The notes: generated by a model from the sequence alone, not told the origin. DNA of 64,000 bases from Mycobacterium sp. E1214 (GCF_001666755.1 NZ_LZJC01000048.1:1-64000); one strand, 5' to 3'. Numbered from the stretch's first letter, positions 46,550-55,756 are shown. Numbers and translations: made by a program.

Positions 46550-47224
46550 ATGAGCGTGACGGACGTGGCGAGCGACGTGCCCAAGCAGCTGCCCAGCGAG
46601 CTGGTGGGCAACACGGTTTTCGACTACGGCGACCAGGCGCTGATGCTGCAATGTGGAAGCACCGCAGAGGTTTTGGCGTGGACCGCCGCGTTGTGCAGCG
46701 CCGCGCTGCCCGGGGTGCTCGACGTGGTGCCGGCCGCCCGCACGGTGCTGGTCAAGCTGGCCGACGCCCGCCGGCAGGGGGCGATCCGGCAGCGGTTGCG
46801 CACGATGCACGTCGACGCCGCGTCGGCGTCAGCGCCGCCCACCGACGTCGACGTCGTGATCGACGTCGTCTACGACGGGCCGGACCTGGCCGCCGTCGCC
46901 GAGCACACCGGCTTGACCGTCGCGCAGGTGATCGAGGCGCACACCGCGATGCCGTGGCGAGTCGGTTTCAGCGGGTTCGCCCCGGGTTTCGCCTACCTCG
47001 TCGACGGCGATCCGCGCCTGCGGGTGCCGCGGCGGGCCGAGCCCCGCACCGCGGTGCCGGCCGGCTCGGTGGCCCTGGCGGGCGAATTCAGCGCCGTGTA
47101 CCCGCGCCGCTCGCCGGGCGGTTGGCAACTCATCGGTCACACCGACGCGACGCTGTGGGATTTGGAACGACCCGACCCGGCGTTGCTGACGCAAGGCGGC
47201 TGGGTCCGGTTTCGGGCCATCTGA
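46550..47224 (+). CDS. pxpB: 5-oxoprolinase subunit PxpB (KipI-like)
   Basis: 224 aa, allophanate-hydrolase subunit 1/KipI family. With PxpC and PxpA it hydrolyses 5-oxoproline with ATP. Key blocks are [29 protein letters not shown] and [24 protein letters not shown]. It lies 15 bp before pxpC; pxpA (LamB/YcsF family) is not in this window. Matches Rv0264c. Confidence 0.9.
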   Translation: MSVTDVASDVPKQLPSELVGNTVFDYGDQALMLQCGSTAEVLAWTAALCSAALPGVLDVVPAARTVLVKLADARRQGAIRQRLRTMHVDAASASAPPTDVDVVIDVVYDGPDLAAVAEHTGLTVAQVIEAHTAMPWRVGFSGFAPGFAYLVDGDPRLRVPRRAEPRTAVPAGSVALAGEFSAVYPRRSPGGWQLIGHTDATLWDLERPDPALLTQGGWVRFRAI

Positions 47225-47239
47225 GCGAAGGGAACCGCC

Positions 47240-48151
47240 GTGCCCATCCTCGAAGTACTCAGTCCCGGGCCGTCCGCCGTTCTGCAGGACCTCGGCCGCC
47301 CCGGCTTGGCGCACCTCGGCGTCGGCCGTTCCGGAGCGGCCGACCGCGGCGCCCACCGGCTGGCCAATCGGCTGGTGGCCAACCCCGACGACCGCGCCAC
47401 CGTCGAAGTGACCCTGGGCGGCTTCTCGGCGCGGGTCCGCGGCGGCGACGCCGACATCGCCGTCACCGGCGCCGACGGGGACCCCGCCGTCAACGGAATC
47501 AAGTTCGGCACCAACAGCATTCATCGCGTGCACGACGGACAGGTGATCACGCTCGGGGCGCCGCGATGGGGTGTGCGGAGCTACCTCGCCGTGCGCGGCG
47601 GCATCGACGTCGAGCCGGTCTTGGGCTCCCGCAGCCACGATGTGCTCTCGGCCATCGGCCCGGCGCCGCTGCGCGCCGGTGACCGGCTGCCGATCGGCGA
47701 CCCCAGCGACGACTACCCCGAGCTGGACCAGGCGCCGGTGGCGGCGATCACCGGCGACGTGGTCGAGTTGCTGGCCGTGCCCGGCCCACGCGACGGCTGG
47801 TTCGTGGAGCCCGACGCGCTGGTGCACACCGATTGGGTGGTCTCCGACCGCAGCGACCGGGTGGGGGCGCGGCTCGTCGGGCGACCGCTGCAGCACTGCT
47901 ACCCGGACCGGCAGCTGCCCAGCGAGGGCACCACCCGCGGCGCGATCCAGGTGCCACCGAACGGCTTGCCCGTGATCTTGGGTCCCGATCATCCGGTCAC
48001 CGGCGGCTACCCGGTCATCGGCGTCGTGATCGACCGGGACGTCGACAAGCTCGCCCAAGTGCGCCCCGGCCAGACCGTGCGACTGCACTGGGCGCGGCCC
48101 CGGGCGGCGACACCGGTGCCGTCGCACGCCGGCAGCGCCGGCCTGGGGTGA
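47240..48151 (+). CDS. pxpC: 5-oxoprolinase subunit PxpC (KipA-like)
   Basis: 303 aa, allophanate-hydrolase subunit 2/KipA family, partner of PxpB. Characteristic parts are [33 protein letters not shown] and [33 protein letters not shown] start at 47240 with a GAAGGGA site. After it comes a 516-bp gap where M. tuberculosis has the aminoglycoside acetyltransferase gene Rv0262c; that gene is missing here. Confidence 0.9.
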   Translation: MPILEVLSPGPSAVLQDLGRPGLAHLGVGRSGAADRGAHRLANRLVANPDDRATVEVTLGGFSARVRGGDADIAVTGADGDPAVNGIKFGTNSIHRVHDGQVITLGAPRWGVRSYLAVRGGIDVEPVLGSRSHDVLSAIGPAPLRAGDRLPIGDPSDDYPELDQAPVAAITGDVVELLAVPGPRDGWFVEPDALVHTDWVVSDRSDRVGARLVGRPLQHCYPDRQLPSEGTTRGAIQVPPNGLPVILGPDHPVTGGYPVIGVVIDRDVDKLAQVRPGQTVRLHWARPRAATPVPSHAGSAGLG

Positions 48152-48667
48152 GCGGGCGCGCCAGCGCAGACGACAAGGCTGCATTATTTGGTTTAACCGA
48201 ATGTATTGCAGCTCACAACAACTGCGCTTGCATTCGCCGAGTCACGCCCACTGCGAATTCGTCGTAGCAACCGCGGATCACGCCGTTGGGCACTCGTGAC
48301 GGCGCTGACCAGGCATGTTGCCAACCCGTCAACTCGCTCAGGTTCCTTGCAGATAACTCGTAAACAACCCCCAGCCGTTTTCCGCAACGTCGAGTTGACC
48401 CGGTGACGTCGTAAGTGTGAATATCGAAATTGGCGGCGCGACAAGCCTCTTCACATGGCGGCCCGCACAATGTCCATCCAGGCGTCGCTGCCTGAGTCCA
48501 TCCGCTTTTCCCCTGACGATGCCCGACGTCGCGCGCCGGACGACGTCGGGACGCGCGGACGAGGGGTGGCGTGACGAGAGGAACAGGATGCGGGCCTACG
48601 AGGTGAGCGCCGACGGCGGTGTGAGAACTGTACGGCCACTGGCGTTTTGCTGGACGGTCTGTTCCGC
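48152..48667. other. Intergenic leader region of narK3
   Basis: 516 bp with no supported gene. It has AT-richer patches at 48180-48245 and 48350-48440 likely to hold promoters, including GGTTTAACC at 48190-48198, and the strong hairpin at 48522-48550. No remnant of aac(2') is obvious. Confidence 0.6.
48522..48550 (+). promoter_or_regulatory. Strong hairpin in narK3 leader
   Basis: Perfect 10-bp arms CCCGACGTCG (48522-48531) and CGACGTCGGG (48541-48550), 9-base loop, about 120 bp before narK3. No T-run follows, so it is either an RNA switch or protein-binding element or a DNA operator, not a plain terminator. Confidence 0.6.
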
Positions 48668-50095
48668 ATGACGCTCGCGCAGGCGCTTCGTGCCCAGCGG
48701 GCGGCCCGGGCCCGACGCATCGCGGACTGGAACCCCGAGGACGCGGCAGCCTGGGATGGCGGCAACAAGAGCATCGCGCGCCGCAACCTGTTGTGCACCA
48801 TCGCGGGTGACCACGTGGCCTTCTCGATCTGGACCCTGTGGCCCGTCATGGCGTTGTTCATGCCGCAGTCCGTGTACGGCTTCTCCGCGGGCGACAAGCT
48901 GCTGCTCGGCGCCGTCGCCACCCTGGTCGGCGGAGCCGCCCGCATCGCCTACACGCTCGGGATCGCGAAATTCGGCGGCCGCAACTGGACGACCTTCTCG
49001 GCCTTCGTGTTGCTGATTCCCACCGTCGGGACCATCGTGCTGCTGGCCAACCCCGGCCTGCCGCTGTGGCCTTTCGTATTGTGCGCCGCGCTGACCGGCC
49101 TGGGCGGCGGCAATTACGCGGCTTCGCTGGCCAACGTCAACGCGTTCTACCCGCAGCGGCTCAAGGGCGCGGCGATGGCCGTCAACGCCGGTGTCGCGAA
49201 CCTCGGAGTCGCGGTCGTCCAGCTGGTCGGCCTGCTGGTGCTGGCCACCGCCGGGCACGAGGCGCCCTATTGGGTGTGTGCGGTGTACCTCGTGTTACTG
49301 GCCGTTGTCGGCGTCCTCGCGGCCGTGTTCATGGACAACATCGGTCACGGCACCGAGCTGACCACCATGCGCTCGATCCTGGCCGAGCGCGACACCTATG
49401 TGATCTCCCTGCTCTACATCGCCACCTTCGGCTCGTGGATTGGGTTTTCGTTCGCCTTCGGACAGGTCATGCAGGTCAACTTCATGGACAACGGGGAGAG
49501 CGCCAAGCACGCGGCCCTGCACGCCGCGCAACTGGCTTTCATCGGGCCGCTGCTGGGCTCCGTCGCGCGCATCTACGGCGGCAGGCTGGCCGATCGTCGG
49601 GGCGGCAGCCGCGTCACCCTGTGGGTGCTGGCCGGCATGACCGCGGCCGCCGGTCTGCTCGTCGCCATCGGCACCATCGACGATCACCACGCGGCCGCGC
49701 ATTCGACCAGCATGGTCGGGTACGTCACCGGTTTCATGGTGCTGTTCGTGCTGTCCGGAATGGGCAACGGTTCGGTGTTCAAGCTGATCCCGTCGGTGTA
49801 CGAGGCCCGCAGCCGCGCCCTGGCGCTGACCGACGACGCGCGCCGGCAGTGGGCACGAGCGAAGTCGGGCGCGTTGATCGGCATCTGCTCCGCGGTGGGC
49901 GCACTCGGCGGCGTCGGAATAAACTTGGCGCTACGCCAGTCGTACCTGAGCACGGGCACTGAGACGTCGGCCTACTGGGCGTTCTTGGCGTCCTACGTGG
50001 TGTCGGCGTACCTGACCTGGACGGTATACGTGCGGCGGCCCGCGGTGGCGCAGTTGCTAAGCGCGGCGCCGGAAGTCGAACCGGCACAGGTGTGA
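48668..50095 (+). CDS. narK3: Nitrate/nitrite transporter NarK3
   Basis: MFS nitrate/nitrite carrier of 475 aa, like Rv0261c. Signature GLGGGNYAASLANVNAFYP and LSGMGNGSVFKLIPSVYE; the N-terminal RIADWNPEDAAAWDGGNKSIARRN matches the NarU N-terminus here. About twelve hydrophobic helices. ATG 48668 is used; a TTG at 48647 is possible; neither has a good ribosome site. It precedes the nitrate regulator and siroheme gene, and nirBD lies just beyond. Confidence 0.9.
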   Translation: MTLAQALRAQRAARARRIADWNPEDAAAWDGGNKSIARRNLLCTIAGDHVAFSIWTLWPVMALFMPQSVYGFSAGDKLLLGAVATLVGGAARIAYTLGIAKFGGRNWTTFSAFVLLIPTVGTIVLLANPGLPLWPFVLCAALTGLGGGNYAASLANVNAFYPQRLKGAAMAVNAGVANLGVAVVQLVGLLVLATAGHEAPYWVCAVYLVLLAVVGVLAAVFMDNIGHGTELTTMRSILAERDTYVISLLYIATFGSWIGFSFAFGQVMQVNFMDNGESAKHAALHAAQLAFIGPLLGSVARIYGGRLADRRGGSRVTLWVLAGMTAAAGLLVAIGTIDDHHAAAHSTSMVGYVTGFMVLFVLSGMGNGSVFKLIPSVYEARSRALALTDDARRQWARAKSGALIGICSAVGALGGVGINLALRQSYLSTGTETSAYWAFLASYVVSAYLTWTVYVRRPAVAQLLSAAPEVEPAQV

Positions 50096-50134
50096 GCGGA
50101 TTCGCAATGAGAGCAATGACGCAGCAATTACTCG

Positions 50135-50150
50135 GTAACGCAACGGAAAC
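50135..50150 (+). promoter_or_regulatory. GlnR-type box before the HemD-wHTH regulator
   Basis: GTAAC (50135-50139), six bases, GAAAC (50146-50150): an exact half-site pair of the actinobacterial GlnR consensus. It lies in a low-GC stretch, 23 bp before the ATG at 50173. This suggests nitrogen-controlled transcription of the regulator. Confidence 0.65.
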
Positions 50151-50172
50151 GTCACAGGCATACACAGTTCAT

Positions 50173-51336
50173 ATGGCCCCACAACTGGCCCCGCCCGACT
50201 CGGCGCCGCTGACCGGCTATCGGATCGCCGTGACGTCGGCGAACCGCGCCGAGGAGTTGTCCGCGCTGCTGCGCCGTAACGGCGCGGAGGTCTTCAGCGC
50301 CGCGGCCATCAACATCATCGCGCTGCCCGACGACGACGAGTTGCAGAGCCACACCCAAGCGGTGATCGCCCAGCCGCCCGATATCTTGGTCGCGCACACC
50401 GGAATCGGCTTCCGGGGCTGGATCGCCGCGGCCGACGGGTGGGGTCTGGCCACGCAGCTGCTGGCGTCGCTGGGCGAGTCGCGGATCGTGGCGCGGGGTC
50501 CCAAAGCGACCGGGGCGCTGCGCGCCACGGGCCTGCACGAGGAATGGTCACCGAAGTCCGAGTCATCGCGCGAGGTCCTCAATTACCTGCTCGACTCGGG
50601 AGTGGCCGGCAAGCGCATCGCCGTGCAGTTGCACGGCGCCGCCGACGGCTGGGATCCGTTCCCGGAGTTCATCGAAGGCCTGCGCGCGGCCGGCGCCGAA
50701 GTGATGCCCATCCACGTGTACCGCTGGAAGCCGGCGCCGCCAGGCGGCGACTTCGACCAACTCGTCGCCTCCATTGCCCGGCGCCAGTTCGACGCGGTGA
50801 CCTTCACGTCCGCCCCCGCCGGAGCGGCCGTCCTCGAGCGCAGCCGCGAGCTGGGAATCGAAGACCGCCTCCTGCAAGCGCTTCGCACCGACGTCCACGC
50901 GATGTGCGTCGGCCCGGTGACCTCCCAGCCGTTGGTGCGCGCCGGCATCCCGACGTCATCGCCGGAACGAATGCGGTTGGGCGCGTTGGCCAGACACATC
51001 GCCCAGGAGCTGCCGCCGCGGCGGTCGTGCACCGTCAACGCGGCCGGCCACGAGCTCGAGATCCGCGGGACCTGCGTGCTGGTGGACGGATCGGTCAAGG
51101 CGCTGTCCGGCTCCGGCATGGCGACGCTGCGGGCGCTCGCGCAGCGACCCGGCGACGTGGTGGCCCGCAACGACCTGCTCCGGGTGCTACCCGGCAACAG
51201 CAACGACCCGCACGCCGTGGACACTGCGGTGCTGCGGTTGCGGACGGCGTTGGGCGACAAGAACATCGTGGCGACCGTCGTCAAGCGTGGCTACCGGTTG
51301 GCCGTCGACGACCTGGGGAGTGCACCATGGCGCTGA
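50173..51336 (+). CDS. HemD-wHTH nitrate assimilation regulator (NnaR-like, Rv0260c)
   Basis: 387 aa fusion of a uroporphyrinogen-III-synthase-like domain (about 1-270; ILVAHTGIGFRGWIAA, FTSAPAGAAVLERS) to an OmpR-type winged helix (about 290-385; LRALAQRPGDVVARNDLLRVLPG, AVDTAVLRLRTALGDKNIVATVVKRGYRL). Such proteins (NnaR in M. smegmatis and Streptomyces) activate nitrite/nitrate assimilation. An alternative GTG at 50092 overlaps narK3 as GTGA, but the 80 bases between are AT-rich and hold a GlnR box, so the ATG at 50173 is preferred. Overlaps cbiX by 10 bases. Confidence 0.85.
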   Translation: MAPQLAPPDSAPLTGYRIAVTSANRAEELSALLRRNGAEVFSAAAINIIALPDDDELQSHTQAVIAQPPDILVAHTGIGFRGWIAAADGWGLATQLLASLGESRIVARGPKATGALRATGLHEEWSPKSESSREVLNYLLDSGVAGKRIAVQLHGAADGWDPFPEFIEGLRAAGAEVMPIHVYRWKPAPPGGDFDQLVASIARRQFDAVTFTSAPAGAAVLERSRELGIEDRLLQALRTDVHAMCVGPVTSQPLVRAGIPTSSPERMRLGALARHIAQELPPRRSCTVNAAGHELEIRGTCVLVDGSVKALSGSGMATLRALAQRPGDVVARNDLLRVLPGNSNDPHAVDTAVLRLRTALGDKNIVATVVKRGYRLAVDDLGSAPWR

Positions 51337-52070
51337 TTCTCGCCGCGCACGGCACCCGCCGCCCCGGCGGTGTCGCGATGATGGAGGGGCTTGCGACGCA
51401 GGTCGGTTCGTTGCTCGGCCGCGACGTCCACGTCTGCTTCGTCGACGTGCTGGGTCCGGACCCCAGCCAGGTGCTCGGCTCCGTGCGGAACAGCGGCGGC
51501 CCCGCCATTGTCGTACCGGCGTTTCTGTCCCGCGGCTACCACGTGCGCACCGACCTGCCCGCCCATGTCGAGGCGAGCCGGCACCCCAACGTCGTCGTCA
51601 CTCCCGCCTTGGGGCCCAGCGGACAGATCGCGCGCATCGTCAGCGATAAGCTTGTCGAATCCGGTTGGCGCCCAGGCGATTCGGTGGTACTCGCGGCGGC
51701 CGGAACGTCGGACGACATGGCGCGGGCCGACCTGCACACCACCGCCACGCTGCTTTCGGCGCTGACCGGCACGCGCGTCAGCCTGGGCTTCGTCGCCACC
51801 GGTGAGCCGACGGTCGCCGACGCGGTTCGCGCGGCCCGCGCGCAGGCCCGGCGCCACGGCGGGCGCGTCGCGGTCGCCTCCTACCTGCTGGCCGACGGGC
51901 TGTTTCAGCAGCGGCTGCGCGACTGCGGCGCGGATCTGGTCAGCGAGCCGCTGAGCACCCACCCCGGGCTGGCTAGGCTCGTCGCGAGCCGCTTTCGCCG
52001 CGCCATGCCGCCCGCCCTCGCCCCGACGGCCCGGCACGCGTCCGGGCAGCCGCGCCGCGCGGTCGCTTGA
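51327..52070 (+). CDS. Sirohydrochlorin ferrochelatase/cobaltochelatase (CbiX-like)
   Basis: 247 aa, two tandem CbiX domains, like Rv0259c. Candidate metal ligands are His8 of ILAAHGTRRPGG, the His of SRGYHVRTDLP and a later one in STHPG. It inserts iron into sirohydrochlorin to make siroheme, the cofactor NirB needs, which explains its place with the nitrate genes. Start ATG 51327 inside the end of the regulator gene. Confidence 0.86.
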   Translation: MALILAAHGTRRPGGVAMMEGLATQVGSLLGRDVHVCFVDVLGPDPSQVLGSVRNSGGPAIVVPAFLSRGYHVRTDLPAHVEASRHPNVVVTPALGPSGQIARIVSDKLVESGWRPGDSVVLAAAGTSDDMARADLHTTATLLSALTGTRVSLGFVATGEPTVADAVRAARAQARRHGGRVAVASYLLADGLFQQRLRDCGADLVSEPLSTHPGLARLVASRFRRAMPPALAPTARHASGQPRRAVA

Positions 52071-52101
52071 TCTTTGCCGCGATAGCGGCGATCCTGGCAC
52101 C

Positions 52102-52554
52102 ATGCCGCGCCGCGAAGAGCCGTCGCACGGGCTCTTAGACCCCGTCGCCAAGATGCTGCGGTTGCCGTTCGGCACACCGGAATTCATCGACCGCATGGTC
52201 ACCGGGGGCGTCAATCAGGTGGGCCGCCGCACGCTGCGGACGCTGATCACCACCTGGGACGCCGCCGGTGGCGGCCCGTTCGCCGCCAGCGCGATCGCCT
52301 CCACCGGCATGGCCAAGACCGCCGAAGTCGTGCAGAACATGTTCATCGGTCCGGTGTTCGGCCCGCTGCTGAAGATCTTGGGCGCCGACAAGGTCGCGAT
52401 GCGGGCATCGCTGTGCGCCTCGCAGCTGGTCGGCCTGGGCATCATGCGTTACGGCATCCGCTCGGAGCCACTGCACTCGATGTCGGTGGACCAGATCGTC
52501 GACGCCATCGGGCCGACGATGCAGCGCTACCTGGTCGGCGACATCACCCGCTAA
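52102..52554 (+). CDS. TetR ligand-domain-like protein without HTH (Rv0258c-like)
   Basis: 150 aa. The sequence resembles only the C-terminal ligand/dimer domain of a TetR regulator (RTLITTWDAAGGGPFAASAIAS, LRMRAS-type helix in DKVAMRASLCASQLVGLGIMRY, final IVDAIGPTMQRYL). There is no N-terminal helix-turn-helix, and upstream bases offer none. Rv0258c has the same length, so the short form is old, not a fresh truncation. It may modulate another regulator through dimerisation; this is a guess. Its stop overlaps that of nirD (CTAA). Confidence 0.8.
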   Translation: MPRREEPSHGLLDPVAKMLRLPFGTPEFIDRMVTGGVNQVGRRTLRTLITTWDAAGGGPFAASAIASTGMAKTAEVVQNMFIGPVFGPLLKILGADKVAMRASLCASQLVGLGIMRYGIRSEPLHSMSVDQIVDAIGPTMQRYLVGDITR

Positions 52555-52907
52555 CCGGCGACGCGGCCGACCTGCACCAGGCCGTCGGCCGTGACCCGCG
52601 CGGGGTACACCGGCACCGAATAGCTCGGATCGTCAAGGCACTCACCGTCTTCCAGCGAGAACGCCTGCTTCAGAATCGGCGACTGGACCGCGATCCGGCC
52701 ACCCCGGTCGCCGACGATCCCGCGGGAGAGCACCGCCGCACCCGAGAACGGGTCGACGTTGCCGATGGCGTACACCGAGCCGTCGTCCAGCCGGAACAGC
52801 GCCGCCTGGGCGCCGTCGTCGAGCAGCACACCGACGCCGCGGCCCGGGATCAGCCGGTCGTAGGCGCAGGCGGTCGTCCACACCTGAATGTCGTTGAGGA
52901 GCGTCAT
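52551..52907 (-). CDS. nirD: Nitrite reductase small subunit NirD
   Basis: 118 aa, Rieske-like fold protein that accompanies NirB in NADH-dependent assimilatory nitrite reduction to ammonium. The Cys-x-His pairs of true Rieske proteins are absent, as is usual for NirD, so no cluster is bound. Conserved parts are GVGVLLDDGAQAALFRLDDG and DPFSGAAVLSRGIVGD. It starts 13 bases after nirB. Confidence 0.92.
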   Translation of the reverse strand: MTLLNDIQVWTTACAYDRLIPGRGVGVLLDDGAQAALFRLDDGSVYAIGNVDPFSGAAVLSRGIVGDRGGRIAVQSPILKQAFSLEDGECLDDPSYSVPVYPARVTADGLVQVGRVAG

Positions 52908-52920
52908 GATTCCTTCCGAT

Positions 52921-55539
52921 TCAGTGGCGCGGCTCGTCGATCACGGCGACGCCTTGGTTCGTGTCGCCGGCGGCGGACTGCGCTCGGATCTTCGGCATGC
53001 CGATGGACACGGGAATCTTGCGCCCGGCATGCTCGGTGAAGGTCACCGTCGGGTCGACGGCGTCCGGGGCGTTGACGAAGGACACGAACCGCGACAGCTT
53101 GTCCGGGTCTTCGAGCACGCCCTTCCACTCGCACTTGTAGTTGTCGACGTGCCGCTCCATGGCCGCCTCGAATTCCGCGGCCAGGCCCAACGAGTCCTCG
53201 CACACGACCTCACGCACGTGGTCCAGGCCGCCTTCCAACGAGTCGACCCACGGCGCGGTGCGCTGCAGCCGGTCCGCGGTGCGGATGTAGTACATGAGGA
53301 ACCGGTCGACGTAGCGGACCAACGTCTCGGTGTCGAGGTCGCTGGCCAGCAGCTGGGCGTGCTTGGGCGTCATGCCGCCGTTGCCGCCGACATAAAGGTT
53401 CCAACCCTTCTCGGTGGCGATGACACCGACGTCCTTGCCGCGGGCCTCGGCGCATTCGCGCGCGCACCCCGAGACGCCCATCTTGATCTTGTGCGGAGCC
53501 CGCAACCCGCGGTAGCGCAGCTCCAAATCGATGGCCAACTGCACCGAATCCTGCTGCCCGTAGCGGCACCAGTCGGTGCCGACGCAGCTCTTCACCGTGC
53601 GCAGCGACTTGCCGTAGGCGTGGCCGGACTCCATGCCACCGTCGACCAGCCGCTTCCAGATCTCCGGCAGCTGGTCCACCCGGGCGCCGAACATGTCGAT
53701 CCGCTGCCCGCCGGTGATCTTGGTGTACAGGCCGAAGTCCTGGGCGATCTGGCCGATCAGCACCAGGTGTTCGGGTTTGATGTCACCGCCCGGCACCCGC
53801 GGCACCACCGAGTAGCTGCCGTTCTTCTGGATGTTGGCCAGGAAGTGGTCGTTGGAGTCCTGCAGCGCGGCCTGCTCGCCCTCCAGGATGTGGTCGGAGC
53901 CGGTCGACGCCAGGATCGACGCGACCACCGGCTTGCAGATGTCGCAGCCCCTGCCGCGGCCGAAGCGCTCCAGCAGGCCGGAGAAGGTGCGGATCTCGGT
54001 GGCCGAGATGATCTCGAACAGCTCGGCCCGCGACTGGCTGAAGTGCTCGCACAGCGCCTTGGACTGCTCCACGCCCTCGGCCTCGAGCAGCTGCTTGAGC
54101 AGTGGCACGCAGGACCCGCACGAGGTTCCGGCCGCGGTGCACGACTTCAGCGCGGGCACGTCGGCGCAGCCGTCGGCGATCGCGCACTTCAGGTCGCCCT
54201 TGGTGACGTTGTTGCACGAGCAGATCTGCGCCGAGTCCGGCAGCGCCCCAACACCGAGCGCCGGGGCCTCACCGGAGGCGGGCGCGATGAGCGCGAGCGG
54301 GTCCCCCGGCAGCTCGCTGCCGACCATGGGCCGCAGCACGCCGTACGACGAGGCGTCACCCACCAGCACGCCGCCCAGCAGAGTCTTGGCGTCGTCGGAG
54401 AGCACCAGCTTGGCGTAGGTCCGGTTGACCGCATCGTTGATCGCGACCTCGAGGCAGTTCTCGGTGCTGCCCATGGCGTCACCGAAGCTCGCGACGTCGA
54501 CGCCGAGCAGCTTCAGCTTCGTCGACAGATCGGCCTCGCCAAATTCCGCGACGCCGTCCAGCAACCGGTCGGCAACCACTTCAGCCGACGTGTAGCCGGG
54601 GCCGACCAGGCCGTAGCAGCGCCCGCCGATCGCGGCGACCTCACCGATCGCGTAAATGTCGGGATCGCTTGTCTGGCAAGCCAAATCGGTCATGACGCCG
54701 CCACGCTCGCCGAGCTCCAGGCCCGCGGCCCTGGCGATCTCGTCGCGGGGGCGGACGCCGGCGGCAAAGATCACTACGCCGGCGTGCACCACCTCACCGT
54801 CGCTGAGCCGCACCCGCACCGACACGGTGCCGTCGTCGTGCTCGACGGGTTCGATCGCCTCGGTCCCGGTGCCGACGTGCACCTCGATGCCCAGGTCGCC
54901 GACCATCCTGGCCAGCAGCGCGCCGCCGGCCTCGTCGATCTGCTGGGCCATCAGGCGGGGCATCATCTCGACGACGTGGGTCCGTAAGCCGAACTGACGC
55001 AACGCGTTCGCGGCCTCCAGGCCCAACAGGCCGCCGCCGATCACGACGCCGGCGGCGGCGTGCGAGGTCTGCGCCGCCCGCTGCGCGTCGGTGCGGATGG
55101 CGTCGAGGTCGTCGAGCGTCCGGTAGACGTGACACGCGGCCAGGTCGTGACCGGGCACCGGCGGGACGAAGGCGTAGGACCCCGTCGCCAGCACCAGCGC
55201 GTCGTAGTCGTGCCGCTGACCGTCGGCGGTCACGACCGACTCTGTCCCGCGGTCAATTTCAATCACCCGCTGGTTCAGGACCAGCCGAACTCGCTCGTCA
55301 CCGTCGTAGTCGTTGCCGGGCAGCGCCAGCAGCGTGCGGTCCCAGCTCTCGGTGTAGGACGTCAATCCGACGCGGTCGTAGGCCGCGTCGGCCTCCTCGG
55401 CGAAAACCGTGATGCGCCACAATCCCTCGGTGTCACGGGCGCGCAGGGCCTCCACGAAGCGGTGCCCCACCATGCCATGACCAACTACGATGATGTGACG
55501 AGGCGCACAGTGCGCGCGCGAAATCCCGTCTGCAGCCAT
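52921..55539 (-). CDS. nirB: NADH-dependent nitrite reductase large subunit NirB
   Basis: 872 aa. N-terminal FAD/NAD domain (about 1-390; IIVVGHGMVGHRFVEA, GGGLLGLEAANAL), BFD-like [2Fe-2S] domains (cysteines in ICSCNNVT and CGSC near 430-470 and GCDICKP), then the siroheme-[4Fe-4S] domain with ligands Cys652, Cys658, Cys692 and Cys696. It reduces nitrite to ammonium using NADH. The ATG at 55539 gives a 19-residue lead before the Rossmann fold. It needs siroheme from the cbiX gene on the other side. Confidence 0.95.
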   Translation of the reverse strand: MAADGISRAHCAPRHIIVVGHGMVGHRFVEALRARDTEGLWRITVFAEEADAAYDRVGLTSYTESWDRTLLALPGNDYDGDERVRLVLNQRVIEIDRGTESVVTADGQRHDYDALVLATGSYAFVPPVPGHDLAACHVYRTLDDLDAIRTDAQRAAQTSHAAAGVVIGGGLLGLEAANALRQFGLRTHVVEMMPRLMAQQIDEAGGALLARMVGDLGIEVHVGTGTEAIEPVEHDDGTVSVRVRLSDGEVVHAGVVIFAAGVRPRDEIARAAGLELGERGGVMTDLACQTSDPDIYAIGEVAAIGGRCYGLVGPGYTSAEVVADRLLDGVAEFGEADLSTKLKLLGVDVASFGDAMGSTENCLEVAINDAVNRTYAKLVLSDDAKTLLGGVLVGDASSYGVLRPMVGSELPGDPLALIAPASGEAPALGVGALPDSAQICSCNNVTKGDLKCAIADGCADVPALKSCTAAGTSCGSCVPLLKQLLEAEGVEQSKALCEHFSQSRAELFEIISATEIRTFSGLLERFGRGRGCDICKPVVASILASTGSDHILEGEQAALQDSNDHFLANIQKNGSYSVVPRVPGGDIKPEHLVLIGQIAQDFGLYTKITGGQRIDMFGARVDQLPEIWKRLVDGGMESGHAYGKSLRTVKSCVGTDWCRYGQQDSVQLAIDLELRYRGLRAPHKIKMGVSGCARECAEARGKDVGVIATEKGWNLYVGGNGGMTPKHAQLLASDLDTETLVRYVDRFLMYYIRTADRLQRTAPWVDSLEGGLDHVREVVCEDSLGLAAEFEAAMERHVDNYKCEWKGVLEDPDKLSRFVSFVNAPDAVDPTVTFTEHAGRKIPVSIGMPKIRAQSAAGDTNQGVAVIDEPRH

Positions 55540-55567
55540 GGCTTTGAGGGTAGCGGCGGGAAATTAC

Positions 55568-55589
55568 GGTCACTTCGCACAATGTGACC
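55568..55589. promoter_or_regulatory. Inverted repeat upstream of nirB
   Basis: GGTCAC (55568-55573), 10-base spacer, GTGACC (55584-55589), about 30 bp upstream of the nirB start. Good position for an activator or repressor of nirBD such as the NnaR-like protein, but the consensus for that protein is not known to me. A further repeat TTCACA/TGTGAA lies at 55613-55632. Confidence 0.5.
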
Positions 55590-55666
55590 GACCTATGACG
55601 AGGATCTCACACTTCACAGCCACCCTTGTGAATATTCGTTCGCCGCGGGCGAACGCCGAGGTAGAA

Positions 55667-55687
55667 CTTAAGCGTGGTCGGCTCATG
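55667..55687. promoter_or_regulatory. HAIR-like element upstream of hsp20
   Basis: CTTAAGC, seven bases, GCTCATG: 10 of 14 arm matches to the HspR-bound HAIR consensus CTTGAGT-N7-ACTCAAG with the correct spacer, 70 bp before the Hsp20 start. In M. tuberculosis the homologous gene Rv0251c (acr2) is HspR-controlled. Confidence 0.6.
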
Positions 55688-55756
55688 TTTGTAGATGTAG
55701 CGGATCGACACCGCGTCGGTCACAGCCAACTCACACGCAAGCGTAAGGAGATCGTC

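Noticed and set aside
45694..47682. 662-codon frame on the plus strand
   Set aside because: Out-of-frame reading of fecB2, pxpB and pxpC; Arg-rich with no family resemblance.
52888..54987. 699-codon frame on the plus strand
   Set aside because: Antisense to nirB, which has all cofactor motifs; the shadow arises from high GC content.
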